Below are positions 55,552-64,000 of a DNA stretch of 64,000 bases, piece by piece. Source of the stretch: Capitella teleta (taxonomy: Eukaryota > Annelida > Polychaeta > Capitellidae); NCBI GenBank assembly GCA_000328365.1, contig KB303456.1:559650-623649 (forward strand), given 5' to 3'. The position numbers were made by a program, and so were the translations under genes. The notes beneath the pieces are model-generated. The model did no database searches. It was not told where the DNA came from and saw only the letters and a list, made by a program, of their open reading frames with translations. The first letter of the stretch is position 1, and each line of letters begins with the position of its first letter.

Positions 55552-58500
55552 TTAAGGTCTGGTACAAATATAACAATTTTGATTTAAACAGACTCTTGAG
55601 TAATGTGATATCAGATAATTTTTTGAATAATTTGAGAAGCCATTCAAAGAATATGAAATGTTTTTATCAAAAATACAAGGTGGTTGGGTGTTAACAGTGT
55701 CGATTAATTTATATCTTAACAGTTGTCTGCAATACTCATGCAAGAAACGAGGAGTGGAAAGTCTATTACTTCTTCGGGTGTTATAAGAGTGATGATCTCC
55801 ATTTAAAGTGATGAATCCATTCAGAAAATAGGTTGGAAGTTGCAAATTAAATAATGTATGTGTAAATTTAAGCTGCTGCAATTGATGAATATCTTTCATT
55901 TTGGGTATTTTTAAATCAATGAATAATGGGTCTGTATGTGAAAAAGGGGCAGAATTTGTGATTACTCTCATAGCTTTTTTCTGTAGTTCGAATAATGGCT
56001 CAGCTTTCCCTCCCCATAACAGAATACCATAATTTAGATGGCAACTGATCAGTGCAGTATAAATAGTTTTTAAAATAGAACAAGGCAAGAATTTCTTGAG
56101 TCTATACAAAACTCCGATTACTTTAGAAATCTTTCTTGATGTTGCAGAGATGTGGGGCTTCCAAGATAAATTTTGATCAATAAGAATACCTAAGTAACTA
56201 AAGTGGTCTACTTTTTCTATCTCTTCATTATTTAATATGAGCTTAGGTGGCTGGACAGACTTCTGGAGGGGGGGGGGGTAAAATAGTGCTTTTGTTTTAC
56301 TGACATTGATTTTCAAATTTGATTGATTGCGATGGATGGTTAGAGAAAAAGTTCATTGTAGATAATAAAGTTGTATCATCAGCATAATTAATCATTTGAA
56401 ATGTGTTAGAACTACAATTGAAATCGTTCATGTATACCAGAAACAAGAAGGGACCCCAAATTGATCCTTGGGGGACTCCTATATTGAGATCAGCAAAATC
56501 TGAGTTGGTTTGATTACAGTTGTTTGCAGTATATTGCTTTCAGTTATTTAAGTAATTCTTGAGGAGGCTGATGGCACTTTCATTTAAGCCATATTTGGGT
56601 TTATCAAGTAGTATTTGGTGATCAAGGCAGTCAAACACTTTCGTCAAATCAATAAAAATACTGAAAGGATTTATACTCTTATCCATGTCATTTACCACTC
56701 TGTCGACCAGTTCAAGTACGGCGTGTTCAGTAGAATTCCCTTTTCTGAAACCATACTGATGATTGAATAGAAGAGAATTATCAGTGAAATATTTATACAG
56801 TTGTTTAAGCAGGAGTTTTTCAAAAATCTTTGAGATAGATGGCAGTATAGATATGGGTCTATAATTATTAGGGTCAGATTTATCCTCTTTCTTGAATAGT
56901 GCCTTAACTCGGGCAACTTTCAAAGAATCTGGAAATTTGCAAGTTGAAACCGACTGATTAAAGATAATTCCAGTGGTTGAATTATCACTGGCTTGATTGC
57001 CTTAATCAGCGAAGATGAAACACCATCACCAGAGGTTGTTAGTTTGCGTTTTAGGTCATTAATTGCAGCTTCTACTTCAAGGGTAGTTACTGGATGGAAG
57101 GAAAACTGGGTCTCAATGTTTTGAGTAAGATAGTCATTATAATTAATTTGCTGTGCATTTGAGTTCTGAAAAGAATTCGATATTTTAAGTCCTATAGTGG
57201 AGAAATGTTTGTTCAGTGCATTTGCTATAGATTTATTATTTGTAAAAGTAGTACCATCTAGGTTAATTTGCGAAGGGAGATCTTGTTCATCGGTAGAATT
57301 TCCTCGTACAAGTAGCTTATTTATAGACAGCCATGTTCGTTTTATGTCATTTTTACATTGATCAAATTTAGAATGATAATAAGCAGCTTTTGCAGCACGA
57401 ATGAGTTTTTTAAGAATTTTATTATAGTTGGATAAACTCACTTTTAGAACTGTGTATTGAGGAGTAGAAGGGTTGCTTTGTTTAATTTTCTTATACAATT
57501 TATCTCGGGATTTAATTGATTTCAATAAGCCCAAGGTAATCCATGGTGTTTTTTTCTTCTGTTTATATTTGTTAATTTTTACTCGTTTTGTTTCAGTGTT
57601 AGCACTTATAGCTTCCTGTAAAGTGTCTAATTTTCCTTTAAAGTGATAATTTTCCTTTAAAACCCTTTCATAGTCAATACGATGCAAAAGATCAGCATCA
57701 CATATGTGGTCACATACTTTTTTGTTAAAGTCAGTTACTTTTTTAGTAATTGTAATGTAGCGATTATGAACTTTTAATTTTTTAAGACAATTAATGGTCA
57801 CAAAGCACCCCTGATGATCAGATAGTTTGGTAATCATGATGCCTGCCATAGTTTTGGCATAAGCTGGAGAGAGCTTGCAGAAAAAGTTATCTAAGAGGGT
57901 TCCACGATGGTCAGTGAACCTTTTTGGATGAATAATTTTTGGGAGGAAGCCATGTGAAACAACTGAGTCTGCAAATTCATGAAAAAGGGGCTTTTCATGA
58001 ACCTGCAGTAAATTAATACACGTATTGAAATCACCTGCAATTACTGATTCAAAATTATTTTGGCTAAGCGTATTAAGTAATACACCAAATTCGTTAGTAA
58101 AGCTACTAAGAACATTATTATGATTGTTAGGTTGTCTGTAAACATTAGCAATAATGAGATGAGTATATTGCAAATGAACCTTGATGAATAGCCCTTCCCA
58201 GTTGGTATTCGTAGAGGTCATGTGAAAAACATCATGCACGTAGTGATCACGGATGTATATAGCCAGTCCGCTATGAGCTGAGCAGGATTTAGGTCTATGA
58301 ATTAATTTATATCCATCAAGTTTAATTCTACTGAGGTCATCATTTGCATCTAACCACGTTTCTTGAAAGCAAAGGGCATCAAAAGTGATCTCACTAGAAA
58401 GAAGATCATTTAAGAAGATCCTAATTGCATCAATTTTGGCGCGAAGACTTTGAACATTTAAACTAAAAATTGAGAATGATGTGCATATAGAAGGAATTGA

Positions 58501-58674
58501 GTTCAAGTTGTCTATGTCATAGTAGTCGCTGTGGGAGTTAAAATTGGGTTCAAAATTTTCTGGGTTGTCGTTTCCAAGTGAGTAAATTGCATTAAGAGAA
58601 TTAAGATCGACACCACCAAAATTACTAAGTATAGAATTTGTCAATCGGTTTGGGTCGATTGTGAAGTGAGACAA
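55552..58674 (-). pseudogene. LINE ORF2: APE endonuclease and reverse transcriptase, broken
   Basis: The first frame (56920-58674) covers the endonuclease, with FSLNVQSLRAKIDAIRIFL, CFQETWLDAND, IAGDFNTC and ITKLSDHQGCF. A one-base shift near 56940 moves the reading into the RT start (FPDSLKVARVKALFKK, DPNNYRPISILPSISKIFEK, QYGFRKGNSTEHAVLELVD, FSIFIDLTKVFDCLDH). An in-frame TGA at about 56540, probably from CGA, follows YLNN. The frame then resumes with [20 protein letters not shown] and the catalytic [10 protein letters not shown] (about 56365-56395). A deletion of perhaps 20 codons precedes the last frame (55552-56316), which ends with VDHFSYLGILIDQNLSWKPH and HSYNTRRSNRLSTPRF. At least three breaks, so not functional in this copy. 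Confidence 0.88.
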
Positions 58675-58705
58675 TCATGCATATATATATATGCTCAATA
58701 GAAAA

Positions 58706-59173
58706 TCAATCTTCCTGTATGGCAATTCTGCCTCTTCCCTTTAGCTGCCGGCGAGCTCTGATGACGTCGTCCCGCAGTTCCCTTTGGTGGAAGCGGACGA
58801 TGATGCAGGGCGCGGATGGGGAGGGGGTAGAGGTGGAGCCTGGATGTTTGACCCTCGTCTTAGTGGGAAGGGGATGAGCAGTATCTATGTCGGACTCACG
58901 GCACTGGATTGGTGAACCATTTGGCCCCTTGAGTTGCCTCACAAGGGAAGCTACAGCTGTTTTACAATTCTGTCCGGGGGCCAGCTCTAATCCCCAGATT
59001 CTCAGGTGGGACCTACGGCTGTGTTGTTCAAGTTTGTTGCCATGTCTCTCTGCAGTTCTGACTTGAGCTTCAAGATCTTGGATTTTCTGTTTGTATTTCT
59101 CTTCAAGTGCCAGCAACTTTTTGGTGAACAAATTGGCTGTATCTTCAGTGGCCTGCTGTACAGCTTTGTACAC
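58706..59173 (-). CDS. LINE ORF1 protein
   Basis: 155 residues. An N-terminal coiled coil (LLALEEKYKQKIQDLEAQVR, HGNKLEQHSRRSHLRIWGLE) is followed by an RRM-like and C-terminal nucleic-acid-binding region (SDIDTAHPLP, IIVRFHQRELRDDVIRARRQ). This is the layout of ORF1 chaperones of L1- and CR1-type elements (transposase_22-like). The frame is intact, but the coiled coil is short, so the true start may lie further upstream. It sits 31 bp before ORF2. Confidence 0.8.
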   Translation of the reverse strand: MYKAVQQATEDTANLFTKKLLALEEKYKQKIQDLEAQVRTAERHGNKLEQHSRRSHLRIWGLELAPGQNCKTAVASLVRQLKGPNGSPIQCRESDIDTAHPLPTKTRVKHPGSTSTPSPSAPCIIVRFHQRELRDDVIRARRQLKGRGRIAIQED

Positions 59174-59534
59174 TATGTCAATTTATCATTGAATAATGAC
59201 AAATTTGTATCGTCCATTATCGATTTCTGTAGAATTTCTCACAAAAGAAAATGAATGCTATTGACATGTCTGTAGAAATGCTTAAAAATATATGATGAGT
59301 AATTCAACACTACACCTTGTCACCCTGCTTCATGGTAGCGTTGAGGTCATAAATACAATATATTCATTAACATTGGTCTTCCACAAAAATGCCAGACTCT
59401 ATTATCAGCATTAAACCATGAATAATTTGTTTGCGCATGTTTTCTAGCACCATGAGTACAATGAGTACTGGTAACACTACATGTAAAGAAAGTCAAACAA
59501 TTGTATGCATTAGAGATGCATGAAGCCGCGCACC

Positions 59535-59600
59535 GGCGTGCGTGCATTCAGTGCTTGTTTTTTTTGTTTTTTTTTTTTTTTTTTTTTTGTTTTTTTTTTT
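59535..59600. repeat. Poly(T) tract
   Basis: T-rich run broken by occasional G, between the LINE 5' end and the discoidin gene. Confidence 0.9.
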
Positions 59601-59728
59601 TGCGGCTTATCAACAAACTACAAGCTTTTCTTTTTGCAATTATGGTTTTATTTAACTTCCTTTAGCTTTTTGCCGGTCAAATTCTTTAAATGTTTTTATA
59701 ATGCTTTTTTCATTCATATTGTACCGAC

Positions 59729-59729
59729 A

Positions 59730-59776
<47 letters not shown>
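59729..59776. repeat. (TTGA)n microsatellite
   Basis: About 11 perfect copies of a TTGA/GATT tetranucleotide, roughly 165 bp upstream of the discoidin gene start. Confidence 0.95.
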
Positions 59777-59941
59777 CCATTCATTGGTTAATTGATTGAA
59801 TTCCTTCAAAAAGGCTCGTCGCCCATCTGCGTTGAAACGAAACAGAGCGACTGTTTCGATCTCAGCTCACTTAATTGACAGGGGTCTGTCGTACGACACA
59901 GTCGTGCGAGCGCAGTTCACGCTTCTCAACTTGTAACAACG

Positions 59942-62900
59942 ATGGTTTTACTTGTCATCTGGATGGTGTTAATGCCACACCTGGACATTGCTATATCAAG
60001 CACTATTGGTAAATATATTTACTCACTATAATTACTCAGGGATAATTTACATAATGACAGTTTTTCACTGCCTGCATTCATATAAATCCTAGCTATAATT
60101 TCTCTATCCGACCCCAAATATTATTATTATGTCAATATTGTGTTCAATGGTAGAGATTTATGACTTTTTAACTAATTGTTAAAAATGACTCTTTTGAATA
60201 ATGGATATATATGTTTTAATTGCAACCATTCAATGAGGTACTGGGGTCAGGAAGAGCAAATCAGCGGCTATATTGGAAACACGAGCAGGGAGTTTGGCAC
60301 ACTTAATTATAATCCTGCTTTTGACTTGGGTTGGAATTATCAAGATAAAGATAAAGATAAAGATAACTTTATTGGACCCAAAGGGATGGTTTTGGCGAAT
60401 GGCAATGGTGAGGTGATGGATGATTAACTTGAGTTTATGAGTCGAATGGAGGATGGCACGAATGTATTCTGGTATCTTGTGGTGTTACACTTCAACAATC
60501 GAAGTCGTCTTCCAGAAGGCATGAAGCTGTAGTTGTCCTTCAGTGGATGATGTTGCTCACGTATGATCTTGTTTGCCTGCTTCTGAATTGTAGTTGTTAT
60601 TGTTGTTTTCCATGGCGTGGTGGTGTAGCTAATGGTTCGATTCGCTTTCCTTTCTATTCGATTGACGCGTTTCTTCTCTTGCTTGGTGCACGACTGACCC
60701 CAAACGACGCTGCCAAATAGCATTACGCTTTGGATGGTAGATTTGTGAAAAAAGTTCCCGGATGCGGCCATCCACGCGAAATTCTCGTAGCTTGCGCAGA
60801 TGGTAGAGGCGCTGGGTGGCCTTTTTGGTCTGCTTGTTCACATGTACAGACCACTTGAGATCTTGTTGTATAGACATCCCCAAGTATTTGTAGATGTCTA
60901 CTCTTTCGACGACCTCATTGTTGATGATAGTTGATTCATGTGTTCTCATTGTCTGTCACTGTCACTGTCATTCTTCTCAAATCGACAGTAGAATTCGTTT
61001 AGTTGTTCTGCCCACTCTGCGTTGTCATTTCGCTCTCCTGCATTGGAAGGTTTCTTCTTGTAACCTGTGATGGTCTTGAGGCCCTTCCATGTAGACTTGG
61101 AGTCATTCTCTTTAAAGCAGCGTTCGATTTTGTTCCTGTACACCACTTTGCTTCTTTTGATTAAGTCATTTAGTTCCACTTGACAGCGCTTCGCTTCATG
61201 GCGGTTTCCAGAGACCCACAGCTGATGTTTCCTTCTGGCTGCCTCGATGACCTCACGCGTTATCCATGGCTTGTTGTTTGGGTATATCTTGATGGTCTTC
61301 TTCTCAATGATCATCTCCTCACAGAACTTTATATAGTCAGTAACTGTGTCACTGAGCTCATTGATGTCACTGCAGTTGCGCACAAACATATCCAAGTCTG
61401 TGCTGGCGAAGCAGCCGCTCAGCCTGGCGGCCACGTCATCATTCCACACTGAGATGGTCTTCTTCCTTGCCTTTTGCGCATTTAGCTTTCTGACATATGT
61501 TGGGAATTCTGTTGGCACAATGGTAGAATATAGCCACAGCCTTGTCGCCGACGAGCAGCGCCAAACACACAAAGTTGCACACGACGGACACGTACGATTT
61601 TGAGATCATCGGATTCGTCGTAAAGAGACGCACACGATGATTATTATGACAGGTTCAGGTGATCTCAAATGCCTGAACAGTCCTCCAAAAACAACAAATC
61701 GGACTCTTGTAAAATTTGAAACAGCAACAACAACAACAACAACAACTCGTCATAACAACTTAATTATAATCCTGCTTTTGACTTGGGTTGGAATTATCAA
61801 TCAGAAGCGCTTTTCAGCCCAAAACGGATGCTCCATTGCAATATAAGTAAATACAAATTCAACCCCGCAATTATTTCAGGGTGTCAATGCATGGAGACAA
61901 CGCCATTGATCGACGGTGCGGCTGGAGTGACAGATGACCAGCTGTCTGTGTCGATGGTGCACACTGTTCATCACACATATGGTGCTGTGCAAAGCAGAAT
62001 CAGTGAGTGTGTTGCTTGATTAATTGACGTCATGCAGTGGAGAATTAACAGAGTGGAAAAGCCCACCAGGGATGCACGCAGCAGGCAAACAACTTCAAGC
62101 CGTCACAATTAGACATGGGCTTACAATATGTAATGGCAAATCAATTCCGCATGCGCAATTATCCTGCATTTCGGATGAATTGTAGTTGAAACAACTCTTA
62201 GAATTCTAAGAAGTAAAGAGCTAAAAAACGGACTTAGATATGTTGACAAAGAATACTTAATTAGTCATAATTTTTCTTATGACTATCTAGTAAGCGAAAT
62301 CTTGTCGATTGCGTGTGTATTATAAAAAAAACGTTCGCCGAGAATATTCGAAGCGAGCGTAAAAATGGCCGCCATTGAGTAACAGTCGAATTTTGTGGAA
62401 CGTTCTGCCATGACGCATCAACGTTGTAACCATGACAAAATCAGCATACTACTTGCTATAATAATACGCCCCTAATTAAGGTACATGTACTTGTTAAGGT
62501 CACATGGCTTTAACGAAAACTTACTTTATATTTAAGTCTAGTATGGCTACACACTCTTGTAATGTATTACACTTTTGGATTAAAGAATACATGAACATAC
62601 AACCAAAGATACAAAGTTCACAGAGTACCAAATGACCCCTATTGTTACAAACAGTCCATTCACACCAAAGATACAAAGTTCACTGATACCACCAACATAA
62701 CGGCTTCCACTCGTCCACAAACCCAGCACATAAAAACACGCAATTTCAATCCAACCAGCAGACACAGAGCAGACACAGTGCAGTCAACCACAGCCACCAG
62801 TCTCCAAGACAACACCAACAGACCCCGAGATCCTCCTGCGATCAGTGATCGTTATAATTGGCTGTCAAGTACCATTAAAGTTTATACGTTGCAAACAAAC

Positions 62901-63855
62901 GTCGCCCTTGTTGATCCGGATCACCATCGGGTATCTTCAGCTGTCGCCGAGTATAAATGTAGAAGCGGAGTCACTACAGTACTATTACTCTACAATGTTA
63001 TACCCGCGAGTTTGCGAAAATGTCCATTTCTTGTTTGACAGAAACAGCAATCTGAGATATGATTGGAATTTTATTTTTCATCTCGTGACATCTATTGACA
63101 GCATTATGTTTGTCTGTTTCTGTTTGCATTGCTTGGATAATTTTTGTAAAATGAGTATTGATAAACATAGGAAGTTGACTGTGTTTGATTGTGCACGAAG
63201 ATACAAAATAATGCTCGTGTAAAAATAGCAATATTTGTTGTAATAAGATCAAAAAAAGTGCCAGAAGGCTATAATCTATAACTGTCACACTCACGTGACC
63301 TACTTAGCCTCGGTAATTGCAGTGCCTCGCGAATCCGTCTAATGGCCTCACACAATATTAGTTTATATTATTAAATATTATGCGTATAGAGCAATAGGAT
63401 ATATGTATATTCGCTTTATAAATAATAACATTTATGATTTATTTATTAAAATGTTAACAGGTACTGATACCGGGTGGGCGGCGGAAGAGAGTTGGCCAGA
63501 TGCTTGGATACAGGTGGACCTTGCTGCCTTACAGTCCTTAACTGCTGTTGTGACCAGAGGCAGAGTTGTGTATCCCCAGTTCATCAAAACGTACAAACTC
63601 GCACATAGTCAGGATGGCTCAAGTTGGTCGTGGTATACCGATTTAAACGGTGACACAAAGGTATAACCAAATAACCATGCTTATTTATTCACTATTAGCT
63701 GCACTGTTTTCAGATCTTTGAGGGGAACTACGATCAAGGGGAGCGGGTGCTTAACTGCCTTGATCCACCCATTGTGACCCGTTTCTTGAGACTCTATCCG
63801 TTGACGTGTGAAATACTGTGTATCATCAACTGGAAATTGTACACCTGCAGCAAAG
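59942..63855 (+). CDS. Secreted discoidin (F5/8 type C) domain protein, 5' part
   Basis: Four exons are visible (59942-60008, 61880-62002, 63461-63660, 63714-63855), all joining in phase, and the last ends at a donor, so the gene continues beyond the window. Exon 1 encodes a signal peptide (MVLLVIWMVLMPHLDIAISS). The remainder is a discoidin domain: GCQCMETTPLIDGAAGVTDD, QLSVSMVHTVHHTYGAVQSR, SWPDAWIQVDLAALQSLTAV, VTRGRVVYPQFIKTYKLAHS, QDGSSWSWYTDLNGD, IFEGNYDQGERVLNCLDPPI and FLRLYPLT, ending in WKLYTC. Such domains bind sugars, lipids or collagen on cell surfaces. The domain is at the very N-terminus, so it could be a receptor or a matrix protein; the missing 3' part decides. Intron 1 carries LINE copy B. 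Confidence 0.9.
60301..60343 (+). repeat. Target-site duplication of LINE copy B, left
   Basis: Starts ACTTAATTATAATCCTGCTT and ends TTGGAATTATCAA. Identical over 43 bp to 61758-61800. Confidence 0.95.
60344..61757 (-). mobile_element. LINE copy B, internally deleted, in discoidin gene intron 1
   Basis: Rex1/Babar-like (CR1-group) element on the minus strand. 60946-61500 encodes the region after the endonuclease (CSDINELSDTVTDYIKFCEE, YPNNKPWITREVIEAARRKH, NDSKSTWKGLKTITGYKKKP). It then jumps directly to the RT C-terminus (VDIYKYLGMSIQQDLKWSVH, LYHLRKLREFRVDGRIREL) and to PSGRRLRLLKCNTTRYQNTF, with the RT core missing. It ends in a (GATAAA)n tail. An exact 43-bp direct duplication flanks it (60301-60343 and 61758-61800), which marks one clean insertion. 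The 61636-61757 part is not shared with copy A. Confidence 0.9.
61758..61800 (+). repeat. Target-site duplication of LINE copy B, right
   Basis: Identical over 43 bp to 60301-60343. The two copies bracket the whole element. Confidence 0.95.
62003..63460. other. Discoidin gene intron 2
   Basis: 1.46 kb, AT-rich. ACCAAAGATACAAAGTTCAC occurs twice (about 62600 and 62663), a short direct duplication. Otherwise nothing was recognised. Confidence 0.5.
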
Positions 63856-64000
63856 GTAGTCTAAATTATTATGATAACTTATCACGATAATTAGAATAAT
63901 TATGATAATTATAATTAGTATAATCATTATAATAGCACAGTAATATTTTTTGTAATTTAATAATTTAAACGCCATTGTTGTTGATCTGTGTCATGTTTCC

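Larger units (their letters stand above)
55230..59260 (-). mobile_element. Nearly complete LINE, CR1/L2/Jockey-type, two ORFs
   Basis: Minus strand, about 4 kb. ORF1 lies at 58706-59173 and ORF2 runs from 58674 to 55552, followed by a 3' UTR of about 300 bp ending near a (GAGA)n and AATAATT-rich tract at 55220-55255. Gene content and order (coiled-coil ORF1, then APE endonuclease plus reverse transcriptase) are those of non-LTR elements. Few breaks remain, so the insertion is fairly young. No clean target-site duplication was found. The exact clade is not fixed; the FRKGNSTEHAVLELVD and SYLGILIDQNLSWKPHI motifs fit the CR1/L2/Jockey group. Confidence 0.88.

Overview
This is eukaryotic, animal DNA. 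It is AT-rich, with many spliced genes (GT-AG introns, the shortest only about 52-58 bp), animal-specific families (dystroglycan, claudin-like, BTB-Kelch, discoidin-domain) and a varied load of old transposons. The short introns, the tight gene spacing (about a dozen genes in 64 kb), a CARF-type DNA-binding gene and a SETMAR-type SET gene without a transposase fit a marine invertebrate. A sponge or another early-branching animal is possible, but the sequence alone does not settle it. There are two assembly gaps (14596-14645 and 24845-24944).

Layout, left to right. 1-1500: retroelement debris, including a Penelope-type GIY-YIG piece. 1580-3719 (+): DUS4L tRNA-dihydrouridine synthase, 8 exons. 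4577-6181 (-): BTB-BACK-Kelch protein with an intronless coding region. 6600-10620: transposon cluster, with an inverted-repeat element, two head-to-head TTAA-type MITEs, a Tc1/mariner scrap and an internally deleted LINE. 11322-12720 (-): RPS23. 13219-18906 (+): ATP6AP1, the V-ATPase accessory subunit, divergent from RPS23 across about 500 bp. 20499-22230 (-): claudin-like four-span membrane protein. 25633-27729 (+): iduronate-2-sulfatase-like enzyme in one uninterrupted frame, with an acidic 20-residue repeat stalk. 29536-31102: dead Tc1 transposase and a dead C2H2 zinc-finger gene. 31910-33028 (-): NUDT16-like Nudix hydrolase. 34418-35406 (-): small CARF (ALS2CR8-domain) protein. 36479-43299 (+): SUMF1, the formylglycine-generating enzyme, ending in KEEL. 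45355-46987 (-): SETMAR-type histone methyltransferase without transposase. 48085-48537 (+): unrecognised small gene candidate. 48890-51059 (+): compact dystroglycan. 52320-52690: LINE tail. 53637-54340: full-length TTAA MITE. 55230-59260 (-): nearly complete two-ORF LINE. 59942-63855 (+): start of a secreted discoidin-domain gene that runs out of the window and carries a LINE in its first intron.

Functional links. The clearest is the sulfatase and SUMF1, about 9 kb apart on the same strand. SUMF1 converts the cysteine of the sulfatase CxPSR motif to formylglycine, so enzyme and activator are near neighbours. Dystroglycan and the discoidin gene both encode surface or secreted adhesion-type proteins. 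RPS23 and ATP6AP1 may share a divergent promoter, as may the CARF-like gene and SUMF1, and the SET gene and the unnamed small gene. Exon boundaries come from reading splice sites and frame continuity against remembered family sequences. They are mostly internally consistent, but no transcript was available.
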